Shown here: in pieces, positions 10,913 to 24,015 of the stretch
How positions within the stretch are numbered: the first letter of the stretch is position 1
How the letters are laid out: each line of letters starts with the position of its first letter
DNA from: Cryptomeria japonica
Lineage: Eukaryota; Streptophyta; Pinopsida; Cupressales; Cupressaceae
NCBI RefSeq assembly: GCF_030272615.1
Contig: NW_026729168.1
Location: 12,501-76,500 of the forward strand
Reading direction: 5' to 3'
DNA: 64,000 nt
The notes under the pieces: generated by a model
Told to the model about the DNA's origin: nothing
Seen by the model: the letters and a program-made list of their open reading frames with translations, nothing else
Databases searched by the model: none
Position numbers and translations under genes: made by a program

Positions 10913-12499
10913 TTAAGTATCTCTTTTGATTATCATTCTGCCTTCTGGGCACTTCATGTATTTCAAGAAGTACACAATGTCCTTATACCAAGGGACTCTT
11001 TCAATACTTATAATAGAATCTTCCCCTGTTCCATTGTTAACTTGTGTAGTGTCTAAATTGGCTTCTTCCATTAATTTTGCCAATCCATGTCCCCTTACAA
11101 GCTTAGTTACCTGAATATCAATATTGAATTCTTGTACTTGATTAATCCATCTACATCTTCTTCCTATCACCTCAGTTTTCCTGAAGATGTCTTTCATAGC
11201 TGCATTGGGTACATATGCCACCACATCTGCTCCATCTAAGTATGGCCTAAAAGCCTTGATTTCTTTGAAAAGTGCATACGTTTGTTTCTCATTAATGTCA
11301 TACTTTAGTTCTAAATTCTCTAGAGATTTACTAAAGAATGCAATCAGCTATTCATTCCCTTCATCATTCTTCTACAACATGATATCACTGATAGTGTGAA
11401 AAGATGTAAATGAAAAGACTTGAAATGGTTTAGGAAAATCCTATGACTTCAATAAAAAGGACTCTTTAATTGCTCTTTTGATATCAACAAAGCTATCAAG
11501 GGCTTCTAATGTCCACTCTAATTTTGCCCCCTTTTTTAGCATCGTGGATATCAGTTTAATTATTTCTACAAAATTTGAGATGAATCTCCTTAAAAAGTTA
11601 ATTTTTCCAAAGAAAGATTGGATTGCCTTTACAGTTTTTGGGATGGGAATATTATCTATGCTAGCCACTGTCTCGAGGTCAATCTTAACTCCATCTTTGG
11701 ATACTATGTACCCTAATAGTTTTCCTTCAGTAACTACAAACTGACATTTATTGGGATCAATGATATCCCATACTCCAGTGCTCTGAAAAATATTTTCTCG
11801 AGGTGTAGGCAATGGTCTTCCTCCTTTTTTGAATATGTTGTAAGGTCATCTTGATATACTACAATGATAGTATTAATCAGATTTGCAAATGCTACATCCA
11901 TGACTCCTATGTTTGTTAATCCAAATGGCATCCTAACATAAACATATGTACCCCATAGGGCTGTGAAGATTGTCTTATATTGGTCTAATTCCTTGACCTT
12001 AACCTGGTTAAAACCTGAAAAGACATACATCATAGATAACATCTAACAACTTGTAACTCTTTGTAGCAATGCCTTTATGTTTGGTAATGGATAGTTAATT
12101 TTTAGAGATGAAATATTCAAATTCCTAAATTCCATACAAAGTCTAATATCTCCATTTTTTCTTTCTGATTGGTAGCAGGTTCAAGACCAAACTATAATTC
12201 CTAGCAGGTTTTTTTAATCCTCCATCTCTTAGCTTCATAAGTTCCTCCTGCATTTTTGGTGCTAAGTTTGGGTTGATAGGTGTTTTCTTTTGCTTGAATG
12301 ATTTAGCATCAGGTTTAAGAGGTATCTCATATTGAAAAAGATCCTCCCTATAGGCCTTCAAATCTTCATAAAACAATGCAAACACATTTCTGTACTTTCT
12401 TAACAGTACTGTCAACATATTTCTAACCTTGGTCGTTATATTTTTCCTAATATACACCCTTTTTGGAGCATGCTCTGTTCCTAGGTTTATTTTCTCCAA
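10913..12499 (-). pseudogene. Reverse transcriptase and RNase H of gypsy G1
   Basis: The 12499-12143 piece is the RT N-terminal part (QYEIPLKPDAKSFKQKKTPINP). 12042-11734 holds fingers and palm with YKTIFTALWGTYVYVRMPFGL and the catalytic VYQDD motif, then KEEDHCLHLEKIF. 11812-11441 gives the thumb (EGKLLGYIVSKDGVKID; FFGKINFLRRFI) and the start of RNase H. 11224-10913 gives the connection region (WINQVQEFNIDIQVTKLVRG). Most pieces share one frame; 12042-11734 is shifted relative to the rest. The wording is of the Tat type. Broken by stops and frameshifts. Confidence 0.88.
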
Positions 12500-12508
12500 T
12501 TGATCATT

Positions 12509-13189
12509 CTACACTATTGTAGTCTTAGCTAGGGCATGATTTGCATGAAAGACTCTTTCCAAGGTAACTAACCCCCTTGAGATCTTGTTTGTTTTCAATT
12601 GGATCACTTCTTTCCCAAAAACCATATCCTTTCCATCAATATTCTCAACAAATGCATTAATGTCTATCTCTTGGGCTTCATATTTGTCAATGCATTGTAA
12701 AAAATCTACTAAATCATCATCATCTTCAAATACTTGCCAGCCATAAATGTTATCTAGGATGGATGGTCTATTCTTGATTTCAATTTCAGCTATATTTGCC
12801 ATGGTAATGTCATATCTTTTTAACACTATGTTTACAAGGAAGTCTATTGTCATATTCTTAGCTCTTTCCACCCAATTGATAGAAAAGGCATCAAGCATCT
12901 CAATGCAGCCCCACACTGCATTTCTATACTACTTAATTCTCTTGTTTTTTGATGAGTACTTCTACCTTATTTGTGAGACAATCAATTATGAATATCCAAA
13001 AACATTCAAGATCTTTATTTCATGCTTAATAGCAACATTCAATCCAATCAGAAGGGCCTCATATTCTATGACATTATTAGTGCATTCAAAAGACAATACA
13101 AAAGAGTATCTAAACATTTTTCCCTTAGGTGATGCAAAAACTACCCCTGCCCCATTTCTTTCCTTACTACATACTCCATCAAAGAACAT
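12509..13189 (-). pseudogene. Extra, archaeal-type RNase H domain upstream of RT
   Basis: From 13189 the frame reads MFFDGVCSKERNGAGVVFASP, then FECTNNVIEYEALLIGL, the hallmark of the second RNase H (aRNH) known from plant Tat/Ogre elements. The downstream frame (12916-12509) holds its C-terminal portion (FSINWVERAKNMTIDFL) and a linker to RT. In element order it follows the protease and precedes RT. In the Tat elements I know, aRNH lies after RT/RNase H and before integrase, so the position here is unusual. The DGV and EYEA acidic residues are kept; the stretch between about 12985 and 12916 is broken. Confidence 0.8.
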
Positions 13190-13289
13190 TCACCAAATAC
13201 CATCAAGACTTTTTTGAATATGAATTGCCATGGTATCACTATTTTGTAATTCTGGTTTTGTTATTTGTATAGTGAAATTACCTAACTCT

Positions 13290-13790
13290 ATATCACAAAA
13301 AATTTACCATGTTACTATTGTTTGGGTATTCAATGATGTGTGGTGATCTTGGATCTCTTTCAATCCGAACCTCTTTTCCATTAACTGGCACTATGGTGTA
13401 TGATAGGTCCAATTGAATACTCCCTCCTACCATCCTAGTCCACTATCTAGAGAGAAACACCCCATAGTTTGAAGGTACATCTATGACTGTGATGTCTATC
13501 TCACATGCAACTTCAGAGTAGGATGCTATTTTCACCTCCATATCCTTTATGACTCCAATAATAGGGATAGATCAATTATTCATAGCATAACACTTGCCAT
13601 AGTGATCATCAATGTCTAACTCGAGCTCCTTCATGACTCCTAAGGGAATCACATTTATAGCTTCTCTCGAACAAATTATATAATTTCTCATCAGTCAATC
13701 ATACAATTTCACATCAGTCTATTGTTTATCAATAATGTTAGATAGAATGGGTCAACTTAGGATGGGTCATCTGGGAGAGTAGTTCCTCAG
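13290..13790 (-). pseudogene. Protease region of gypsy G1
   Basis: Conceptual reading of the minus strand gives NVIPLGVMKELELDIDDHYG followed by a region ending VPSNYGVFLSR and SIQLDLSYTIVPVNGKEVRI. This is the C-terminal two thirds of a retropepsin-like protease as found in Tat elements. The active-site region just upstream (around 13690-13720) is damaged by stops, so the catalytic Asp-Thr/Ser-Gly cannot be confirmed. It lies between gag and the extra RNase H. No frame is long enough to stand alone. Confidence 0.6.
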
Positions 13791-14659
13791 TATATTTTAC
13801 GGGATAGCTTGTTTTGTTTTCCTGAGTTCATTAGTTTATCTTTTCAATGCTTAGTTCTATTTAAGCTAGAGAGTACCTTAGAAATCCATGTTAAATTATT
13901 ATTTTAATATTCTAGGATCCGCATAATTTCAAGAAAAGGTACAAATATTTTCATCTGTGACAATGCATTGGTGGGTGGTGTTGATAATTTGGGAACCTCA
14001 ACTTTTGGTAAATCCTTCTTTTGAGGCTCCTGATTTTTTAGTGTATTTGAGGTTTGTTTAGTCACTATCACCTTGGGTGCCCCCCATTTATAGGCTCCTT
14101 TACACCCTTCACCTTTATGAACATACTAGTAGGATTACCTTGATCGTGACTAACAGTCATGTTCCTTAGGTTATAATTTTTTTTGGCTTGTTAAATAGAA
14201 GCAATGGTAAGGGCTTTAATTTTCTCTTCAAAAGGTATTCTCCATGATGTTGTGTCATACCTCCCCCAAGTCTTTCTGGCAGTGTCATCACCCTGGTCTG
14301 AAAAAATATCTCCTACTGACAAAATTGTTTCTTATGGCTTTGTTGAGAAACATTGTACTCATATCCTCCATCATTTGATGAGTCATATTACCCCTCGGTA
14401 GAAAAAATATTGATGTTTTGACTATCGTAATATTCTTCTTGTTAAACATATCTCATTTCATCATTTTGTATGTTTTGAGCCACAACACATTGTAATGAGG
14501 AGTGTGGCAAGTTGCATGCTATGCACCAAGGAGAGTCCTCCACAAAGTGATTGTTTTGTTTCTTCAAAGGATCAGGGTCTCTTTCTTCTCATCAATGGGT
14601 CTCTCATCTTTCCAATTAGTTATATATGGAATATCATGTAACCTCAGGGTATCATTTCT

Positions 14660-16440
14660 CTAAAACTGTGGTCTATCATTTCTAGCAACCTTCTGCATGA
14701 GATCTTTTAAAGAATTAATTGCTTTCTCCATCTTGTCCTCCTCCTTAACTTGCTTATTACGTGTCTTAGGGTTATAAAGTTTAGCATCATCCCTCTTTCC
14801 TATTTTACTAGAGGCTTTTCTATTACTTTCAATGATAATTACAACGTTAAAGGCTTCATTCAGATTGGGGGGGTTCTTTATCCTAAGTTCATATCCTGTT
14901 TTAGGATCAAAAGCATCAATGTAGAATTGTTGGCTCATAGAATCATTAGGCTTGAGGTGAAGAGGTATTTTATTTAGTAACTTAGTGAACCTTATATTGA
15001 AACTAGACACTAATTAATTGTATCCTTTTTGGATGTTTGTGATCTCATGTAAAGAAAACCTTGGGTCTATGTGGCTACCATACTGCTTAATAAAAATTGT
15101 TTTGAATTCATTCAAAATATGGATTGAGGAGTTAGGTAAGCTTTAATACCAATCCCTAGCCTCCTCAATGAGAGATTGCATGAACATCCTCATCCTTCAC
15201 ATAAAATTCATCCAACATGTTTTGGAAACTTCTCACATGATCCTCTCTTGATGCTTCTCCATTCCTCGAGAATTTTGAAATAGCTTTTCTAAGTTCATCA
15301 TTGATTGGACTTGGGTATCCAAGAATTCCTGTAAATTCCATTTGTTTATATTTGTCAATATTCATGGGACCCCTTACCAACATGTTTTTTTGATCATGAT
15401 ATGGATTTCCATATTGGTACTGATGCTGCTGATTTTTTCCTTGTGAACCTTGTTGGAATTGATTATGTTGCTGAGTGTATTGGTTAGCATAATTTGGCAT
15501 CCTTTGCTAGTGAAATGGGGGATTGTACACACCTTGGCTCAATCTAGTGTATTTATATGGGGGAATTCAATATACACAAGAATTATATCCATAATTGAAT
15601 TGTCCCATATTGATTTGGGTTGTAGAGGTTCTAGGTGGGTCAGTGGTATTAGTAGAGGTTTGTGGAATGTTGGTATGTATTGTGGTAGTGTGAATATTTC
15701 TAGTTGGGGGATTAGTGGTAGATACATTCATGTAAGATGAAGGATAAGTGACTGTGATAGTTTGCATGTTTCACATGTTTCTAGTCATAGGGATACTTTG
15801 TGGGATCTAATTCGATATCTGGATATTAGTGACTGGTGGTGGGTATGGTAGATATAATGAAATTTTTTTTTGAGGTGGTGTTATACTATTTACCAAATCT
15901 TGCAATTATTGGGCTAGAGCATCTCGTTGTGCCATGAGCCTCAAACACTCCATGCTTTCTCACATTTCATTTATTTGATCCTATAGTTCTTGCATGGTCT
16001 CCTCCCCTTATGTCCCTAGTTGGTTAACATTGTGTACCTGGGTAAAACACATCCTCTATATCCTAGGTGAAGATGAAAAACTAGGTGGAGCATTAGGTGT
16101 TTGATTTCCACTCCCTAGGCTAGATGGATGGCTTGATGTTCCTCCTTGAGACTGCTTGTAAGTTGGTACTGCCCTAGCTAACACATGTTCCTCCTCATAT
16201 TGTCTCTACAGTTCTTTCTCTGCTTGTTTAAGGTATTCAAATGTCATCTTTTTACTATTGTTGGCTTCTGAATTACAATGATGGTTTATTTTATTAGTTA
16301 GGGACCCACTTATGGGTGAGTTTCTATGGTTATTTGATGAATCCTTCTCTGAATTTTTGTTTCTTTGATTCTTGTCTTTAGCCTTCTTCTTAACCTTGAG
16401 AGGGTATATAGGGTGTCCTTTTTTAACGACCTCCTCCCAT
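14660..16440 (-). pseudogene. Gag of gypsy G1
   Basis: Structural protein that packages the RNA. The N-terminal part (about 16440-15900) reads as a Lys-rich, then Ser/Pro-rich segment containing YEEEHVLARAVPTYKQ. A Thr/Pro/Asn-rich middle (15770-15540) and a Gln/Asn-rich stretch follow. The retrotransposon gag core (15500-15165) contains YPSPINDELRKAISKF and FQNMLDEFYVKDEDVHA. The piece 15010-14660 contains FTKLLNKIPLHL and a Lys-rich C-terminus. Stops are mostly TAG, and at least one frame change separates 15165 from 15010. Start position is approximate. Confidence 0.7.
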
Positions 16441-16560
16441 ACATATAATATTATTGATTGGATTTTATACTATTTTTTATTAGAGTCACCACCCTTTAAT
16501 GGGATTAGATTTGTTATTCTGAGTTCCTCCCTCAACAAAGTCTATAATTAGATTCTAATT

Positions 16561-16580
16561 CTCCCCAACAGAGTCGCCAA
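16561..16580 (-). other. Primer-binding site of gypsy G1
   Basis: Two bases inside the 5' LTR the minus strand reads TTGGCGACTCTGTTGGGGAG, the TGGCGACTC..GGGGA type used by many plant Tat/Athila-group elements. I do not assign the tRNA. Confidence 0.75.
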
Positions 16581-17530
16581 TCTGTTGGTTCCCAAATCAA
16601 TAGATTGGAAAGTTCTAAAGGTATACAAAATCTTATCTTCAAACCTTCCAACTGATTTGTCCAATGAATGAGTGTAAGAAAAATACGATTAACTTCTCCT
16701 ACACTTCAGGCTATGTAGCACCTAGGCAGGTATGCCTATTCACCAATTGATTCTCTTAGCTAGCGATTTTTGTAGCATATTGATTACCCTTATCTAATTT
16801 TGTCTTCTATCTTATAGTAGCATAAACTTCTAGGATAGGATAATCTTAATCACTAAATATTTATTTCTTCCTTAACCTTATCTATCTTACTCCTTACTCC
16901 TACTTATATCTCCTAATTGAAACTGAAATAATGTAAATGATTTGAATGAACTTTTTATAAGAAATTGATCAATTCTTTCTTCTTTTGGGCTTCAAAGTCG
17001 CCCTCTTCTAGATCCTCACGTGTAACTCTATGAGACAATTTTTAAATTCACACTTGATGAATCTATAAATTACTCCAACCCACAATATTAATTTAATTAC
17101 TCTTACCACAACAATCAGTCTGATTGATTTTAACTTTCCTTGAAAGGCCAATCAACAAGAACATAAGGTCATGGAACTCACGAATGTTACTTGGTTTATC
17201 AAACTACTATGAAAATAAATAATTATTTCACACTTAGATTGAAGATAGCATTCATTTACTGTAAAGGAAAATCACAGAGAACTAATCTTAAATAAAGATT
17301 ATCCAAAGCACAATTGAAAAGAAATACTGACTCTATTACTGAAATAAAGTCTTTCGCTGAAAGTATATTAAACTTGTCTCTCTTGATGATTTTCAAATGA
17401 TTACATAACATACTTATAATAAAATGAGGGGTCATTCCCCTTAAAAGAGTCTTTTGAACCTTAAACAACATAGAAGCCGACTTAACAACTAAGAATCCCT
17501 AAGATCTAATTAAGCACATATGTACTTTTG

Positions 17531-20500
17531 TTAAACGATCTGCATATCTTCCAAAAGTTTTCTCCCTTTCTTAAGAGTCACGGTCTCCATCTCATGATCA
17601 ATATCCATCCTTAAAATTCCAAGCAAATTACCTTCATTACTATCTATAATACTATCAACTATTTCTCTTAGGGTCTTTCCTTTCAATTTATATTAAAAAT
17701 ATTTAAAATAAAGAGTTTTGATGAATTGATCATAAAAAATAAACAAGTTACAAGCCAATTGTCTAGTATGTTCCTCAACAAGATCCCCAACTTCTTGCTC
17801 CATTCTTATTGGTTGATGTGCCTCAATTTTGGTAATTGGAATTTTATTTGGTTTAGGATGTGGATCCTCTTTATAGGATGATTCCTCACTTGTAGAGAAG
17901 AGAAATTTTATGCATTGCATCTCTTTCACCCTTGCCTCTATGTCCATATTATAGCTTTGTATAGCTCTTATTGCATCCATCTCATCTAAATTTATAATTA
18001 CATCCTCCTCAAGGTAGGGTTTGTGGTGATATCCACTAAGCTTTTGCATCCTCTTGACATGGTCTATAAATTCCTCTAGATGAAACCCTTCTCTAGGTGC
18101 TACTCTATTCATATTATAATGCATCAGTTTGCCCACAATCTGGTCACATCCTTCTTTAGCAAGCATAGTGAAATCACCAAACACAAAGTAACTAGCATAA
18201 AAGCTTGTTTTTCATTAGATATCAAGTGTATAACATTAGAAAAATTCAATTACCTTACTATTTCAACATAGGCATTTTAGTTTGAGAAAATTTTAGGCAG
18301 TATAAAAAGAAGTGTCTTCAAACCCATAAACTTTGATTATGGTGGCATTTGAATACTAATTCCAATCTCCCCAATTAAGTTGTACTATCTCAGGTCCACC
18401 ATAATCCTCTAATCTCAAGAATAATTTAATCTCTTTTGATAAAGAATAGTCACATGGGTGATTGAACATTCTAAAAATGATTTTCACAAAGTATTCTTCA
18501 AAGTAAGAATAGTTTGACCTGACAAACCTTCTATCCCAAATAGATGTCCATAATTAGACTGGTAGAGGCTCACCTTCCTAATAAAGTTGCCTTATTTTTA
18601 ACTCATCTAGTCATATACCCTTCTCATATCCATAGTATAGGATTATATTTATGAAAATTGAATAATGCTTGAGATACATTTTGGAAGGGTTCTTCTTGGT
18701 TGCCATGAGGGCTAGATCAATTAGCCGATGAATTAGGGCTACATAATCAAAATTTATTGGGTTGTGGATTTGGACATCTATAGCAACTACCATAGGTTCA
18801 ATTGACATAAACTTAGGAACCTCAACTCCCACCACTTTCCCAGTAGAATAATAAGTATGTCTGTAATAATTCTTAAATAGATTTACGTTGAATGGTGGTC
18901 CATCATCATCTTCCAAGTCTACTAGATTTCCATCCACCTTAGGTTTGTACAATGTTAATCTCCAACATTTGTAAGTAGTATCCATTCTCCTATATTCCTT
19001 GCTTAAATCCTCATATACAATTTGATAATCACATGCATCCTCAAACCCAAATACCTCCTCTATTGCTTCTTTAGATGCACAAATGGTTTTCCTTACAAAT
19101 CGCATATGGATTTCAGGTTTGGATTATAATATTTAGCCAAAAGATTGACCAATTCCACATTTACAAATACATTTGGAACAATTATCTTTCCTAGGTTTAT
19201 TCTCCAAGGGTTACATATGGGTTCATGTCTGGTTATCCTTTGGTAATGGAAGAGGAACAATTCATAACCCTGAATGTTAGTCCATACATCTCCTACATCC
19301 TAACATTTGTCTTCAAATTTACTAGTGCTAGGGTCCAATTGGATTGATCTTCTAGATTTTATTCCTAAACTAGGGAGTTGGTATTGGCAATATTACATTA
19401 TAACAGATAATGAAAGATTGTTGGCATTTCAATAAGGATATTGAGAAAGTTGATGATTATGGACATAAATGATTAAGGATGTTTTACTGTCTTAATATTA
19501 TTATTTTGTCATTGATGTCAAGAAATTGATTTTCTAATTCAGTATGATATTGCCATATCTTGAGAAATATGATACGAAGATTATGAAGAAGTCGGCTAAA
19601 GACATAGGAAAGAATATGATGAATATGAGGGATAAGTTATTCAATGGGCAACTAGTATCGAGTCAGACAATGATGAGATCATGATGTTTTAGATTGTTTT
19701 AACATCATACATATGTTGTAAAATGTAAAGGTTAATACTATACTATGTTATCAAGCAAAGAACCTACTCGGTAAACCCTAAGGAACCTAGTCGGTAAACC
19801 CTAAGGTTATCGTAGTCAGTTAATGAATGCAGAATATCTATCGAGTGAAGCTTAGTATTCACCAAGTTGTTACCGAGTTGTAACCGAGCTATAATAGAAT
19901 GTATTAAATGTTTACATGTTATATTTAATGAAGGAAGCTGATGAGCTGGAGCGGATCGATGATTGGTAAGCCATGGAAGAAGTTTGTTAACGAATCTAAG
20001 GCAATGGAAAGTCAGCATGAAAATCTACAACACAGATTGAATTGCATTACCCTAACACAAGTTCCGAGAAGAATGTGCAAGTTCCAAGACAGGGGTAAAA
20101 CATTTTCAGATCGAAAGATACATTGAACTTGACAAGATTAAAGATCTGATGGCTATGATTGATCATGGGAAATATGATCAAGGAGATTAAGTAGTTGGAA
20201 GATTGTTTATAAATAGAAAACAATTGATAAACAATGTATGTGGGAAAGTGTATGCATAGGGATGCTACATAGTGATTACCGAGCACAAAAGCTTGAAGAT
20301 CTGTTAGAATAACATAGTATTGATGCCCAGCAGATAGACAAGATTAGTTCTATGTCTAGATTGTATTGAACAAATACGAATCTGCTTTAGCATTTTTAGA
20401 TGTGAAGTTGCAGATAGATTTTTATTACTGTTATTTTGTGAAAGTGACAGAAAATCTCTTAACCGAGTGGACTTAACAGTCTTATATGTAAATCCTCTAG

Positions 20501-21097
20501 CAAGGTGACATTCTTATTGAGTGTTTAAAATCCTTTGACAGGGTCACTTCTAACAAGGTGAAGATCCTAACAGATCTGAGGGAAATCCCTTAACCGGGTG
20601 ACATCTAGCAATGTGTTTTGTAATCTTTAATAAGATTGGCTTTTAACCGAGCATACTCTAGAAGAGTATATTTCTTAGTGGGTTCAAAATCCCATAGTGG
20701 TTTTTCCCTATTTGGGTTTCCACGTTAAATCTGGTGTTATGAGGTTTATGATGTTTATATGCTTTTAAGTTTACATGATTGACAGTTTTATGGTTATATG
20801 ACTGATATATATGTTACCGAGGTTGAATCTGATGTTTTTATGGATAATTAAGTTTGTATGATTCACCCCCCCCCTCTCATCTTGATTGACTATTGGATCT
20901 GTACTTACATTAAGTATCAGAACTATCAGTTGGTCAATTAAATCTTGACATAATCTTTGTTCTTCAACCACTTCTTCTAATTCAATAACCTTCAATTTTT
21001 TTGGAGTCTTCTCCTTCTGTGTTTTTTGTTTCTTGCCTTTGGTTTTAATAGTTTCCCTCTTTTGTCTCTTTCCCTTGGATGTGGTAGGGCTATCCAT
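17531..21097 (-). pseudogene. LTR-borne open frame, unknown protein (right copy)
   Basis: Same gene as 6239-8244, in the other LTR, split by the solo LTR at 19382-20928. The N-terminal exon-like piece (21097 to about 20934) has the basic start (SKGKRQKRETIKTKGKKQK) followed by a Glu-rich helix (VIELEEVVEEQRLCQDL). The remainder (19376-17531) includes a 164-codon piece at 18611-19105 and a 163-codon piece at 17693-18184. Its coding length without the insertion is about 2.0 kb. The two copies complement each other at several stops, which indicates that an intact ancestral frame existed. No homology to gag, pol or a named host protein is apparent to me. Confidence 0.7.
19382..20928 (+). mobile_element. 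Solo copia-type LTR inside the G1 5' LTR
   Basis: 1547 bp flanked by GTTGG (19377-19381 and 20929-20933); the empty site is seen at 8090 in the left LTR. It starts TATTGGCAAT (TG mutated to TA) and ends ACTATCA. Internal signs of a copia LTR are TTGTCATTGATG near the start, 'ggtttttccc..tgggtttccacg' and a GATTCACCCCCCC block about 65 bases before the end. The length of the tail after GATTCAC matches copia B rather than A or D. Confidence 0.88.
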
Positions 21098-22403
21098 TCC
21101 TAAATGACAAAATACAAATTTAAATGAATTTTCCAGAGTTACAAAAGAAACCACAATTGCTTACTTGTCACTACTTGAGTATTTTGGTTTGTTCTTCCAC
21201 CTTGACTGCTTGTGATAGCTCGCTAATATGCTTCAGGCCGAAATGTCTATAATAAAATTTTATAGAGTGCTTTCTATTGTGTAGCATTAATGTTGTCTAG
21301 GTCAATTAATGCCTCAATGAATTTTGAAAATCAAATCATTTGACCGATGTGACAATTTCCTTTTTTGGTGTGACACTATTTTCTTGCATATCACCAAGAC
21401 TTGAGTTATATGTTGTTGACGAGGAATGTCTTTTAGTCATCTTCCTTTGATTCGAGTTGACTTGTCTAATTCACTTAGTGACCTTTCAATTTGGTATGTC
21501 TTTCTTATTAGGGAAACCTTCTCTGATCCCTTCTTTCTTTTGGATTTCATCCCTTTATGGCCATCACTGAGGGTTACAACAATCTAATATCATCGATGGG
21601 ACAATAGCTGTCAGAGTTACAAAAGAAATCTCCAATCAAAGGCTATTTTCTTTCCGTTGTGAACATCATCTCAGACATAGTCTTTCCTTATCAGTGTGAT
21701 GAGCAGATCTTCTGCTAATGTATTTAACTTCCTCCTTCATCGGGGTGGCTTTCTTAGTCAGTCTATCTTTAGTGGTTTCACCTCGATAGTATTGGTCTCG
21801 CAGATCTACCCAGCTTGTCTCATTCTTTGCATTAAGGTGAGTCATCCTAATACGTCTTTATGTAGTTCTATCAGGGTGAGTTTCAATGTCTAACTGACTT
21901 TTGGAATCTCACTCTGACCTCATAACTCTTGCCAATAGTTTTCCACCTGTGAATGTGTATTGGTATGACATATGGGATCAAGTTAACTACTTCATGCTCA
22001 TTCTGACGAGGGTTATCTCACCGATACAATTTATCTATCTATTTATCGGTATGTCTCTTTTCGATGACAATGCAAGTCCCTTTCTCAAAGCAGGATCTCT
22101 AATCGTTGTAACATGATAGTGTCTTCCCAAAAGGTTCCTATAATGTTGGCTTGAATAATACTAGTCTCATCAGTATGAATTAGTGGGGTCTTCTCGATTT
22201 ACTTGTCTTGAGGTGTGTTGCTAAAATGAAATGTTGGGTTTATTTATTAGACAAATTTCTTGTATTTTGACAACTTTAAATGTATCTAAGCTATATTAAT
22301 GAGGATCATGTAGACCAAAATGCATAACAATGGGGATTCTAAGCCTATATGATAGTCTTTACATAGGGAGATCACTTTATTTTTCCTAGGTGCTAACAGA
22401 TAA

Positions 22404-23040
22404 GAAGATTAAAGATGAAATACTCTTTGCATGTAATCACAAATGTTGGATGTAAAGGCATGAGAAATACCTGAACATGAAAGACCTAATCAAACACACA
22501 TGCTTGCATGAAGATTGACGTGACTTTGCTCCATAATGATTGAAGGATGAAATATTGTCTTGAATGTCTAAAAATGATTGATGATGAATTCTTGATAGAT
22601 GTACGAGTTCCATGGATGGATAGTTAATGTATTCTTCTAGGTTCTAGATTAAAATAACTTAATAGGATGTCTTTATATAGGGTTCCCAAGGTAAATGATT
22701 GATTAGGCCTACCTCCAACGGTCAAGTAAAGCCATGAGGACCAAAATACATATGGGAGAGATAAAGCCTACTCAAATTCAAAATGGGTCCTCTTTAAAGG
22801 GGGCCAATGTGATTTGGGATGCCTTGGTCCAGGACCAAGAGACCCCATGCCTTGGTCCTCCAATAATAGAACTAGCTAATCAGAATGTGGGGGTAAACAA
22901 CCCTAGGATGAGAACCACACAATGGTGTAAACAGGTGACATCAGGGTTGGAATAAAGGACATACTAAAGTAGACCTAAGGAAATTAAAATATGACATGCT
23001 AACGTAGGAGCAAAAACATGAACTATAAATTGTACGATCA
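22404..23040. other. No gene; short palindrome
   Basis: Right flank of G1. The only structure I see is a perfect 17-base palindrome, CTTGGTCC-A-GGACCAAG, at 22823-22839, with a third half-copy at 22851-22858. Confidence 0.6.
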
Positions 23041-23272
23041 GTGAAAATTTACAATGCTACACATATACATATAGATGCATACATATATGTATATGTATAT
23101 ATGTGTGTATGTATGTATGTATGTATATATTTATATATGTACCTATGTATATATATGTATATGCATTTATATGTATGTATATGCATGTATTTACACGCAC
23201 ATATATACATACACACACATATATATATATGTACATACATATATATATACATACATACATATATATACATAC

Positions 23273-23313
<41 letters not shown>

Positions 23314-23382
23314 TAGATACATATATGTATCTATATACATACATATATATGTATGTATGTATGTATGTATGCATGTATGTGT
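23041..23382. repeat. Microsatellite, (TATG/TACA)n with (TA)n core
   Basis: About 340 bases of TATG, TACATA and GTAT repeats with a pure (TA) run at 23277-23310. Several overlapping Tyr/Ile/Met or His/Thr frames on both strands are artefacts of the repeat. Confidence 0.98.
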
Positions 23383-24015
23383 TAGTTAACATATTTGTCC
23401 TTTGATAAAAATAAAATAATCACAACTCTATTGCCCCTTTAAAGAAAAAAATAGTAACCAAACAATTGGGTAAACTTATGAAAGTTTGCGTTTGAATTTT
23501 CCGAGGTAAAAATTTCTTAGATTTTCAATGAATGAAAACAAGAAAATAAACGATGCATATACTTTTAACCAAAAAGTATGAAAGGCATTTTGATATCTAC
23601 ACATGACTATGTTGTAAATGAATTTTTTTGAAATATAGTTCTTAAATGAAAAAGCTGAGAGACTTTGTTATGTTTCTCAATTCTCATTCAAAAGAAACTT
23701 TTAGACTAAATTCCTTCTCAAATGCATAACATTCTTTAAAGAAACAAGATACAATTTTGACAGAAATGAACTCCAACAAAAATTTGATTTCATTCATAAA
23801 ACACACAGATTTGAAACACCAAAATATTCACTTTAATTCATTCACAGATAAATGAGTGTTTCTTTTAAAAACATAATGCAACTGCAAAATAAAGTATATT
23901 GTCTGAAAGCCAAAAATTCTTAGACCTTCACATAGTCTTTTTAAAACATATAAATAGCCACATTTTGCTAACTGCAGTTTAGGGAAACATAGAGCTACTA
24001 ATTTATAAAACTATC
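23383..24015. other. Unassigned AT-rich DNA
   Basis: No coding frame or terminal repeat found. It may be the non-coding tail of element E, which lies to the right, but I cannot place the left end of E. Confidence 0.4.

Larger units (their letters stand above)
4157..22398 (-). mobile_element. Ty3/gypsy element G1 (Tat-like), nearly complete
   Basis: The element lies on the minus strand, so its 5' LTR is the right one. Ends: plus-strand TGTTGGTTCC at 4157 and TGCTAACA at 22398. A 5-base target duplication, GATAA, flanks it exactly (4152-4156 and 22399-22403). Two long direct repeats (4157-9572 and 16583-22398) enclose a 7.0 kb interior with gag, protease, an archaeal-type RNase H, RT/RNase H and integrase. 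Without later solo-LTR insertions the LTRs are 4282 and 4264 bp. All coding parts are interrupted, so the copy is inactive. The GGC-GACTC primer site, the extra RNase H and the long LTRs point to the Tat group. Confidence 0.93.
16583..22398 (-). repeat. 5' LTR of gypsy G1 (right copy)
   Basis: Begins TGTTGGTTCC and ends TGCTAACA on the plus strand; matches 4157-9572 throughout. It is interrupted by a solo LTR at 19382-20928 (plus GTTGG duplication) and is 4264 bp without it. It lacks the AATAT insertion seen in the left copy, which shows that both solo-LTR insertions came after G1 itself. Confidence 0.93.

Noticed and set aside
20905..20927. PBS-like AAGTATCAGAAC at the end of the second solo LTR, suggesting LTR plus internal sequence
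   Set aside because: The GTTGG duplication flanks 19382-20928 exactly, and the tail length after GATTCAC fits the copia B LTR, so the resemblance to a primer site is probably accidental.
23041..23392. Long Tyr/Ile/Met and His/Thr frames on both strands
   Set aside because: They are translations of a TATG/TACA microsatellite; the same happens at 3326-3623.
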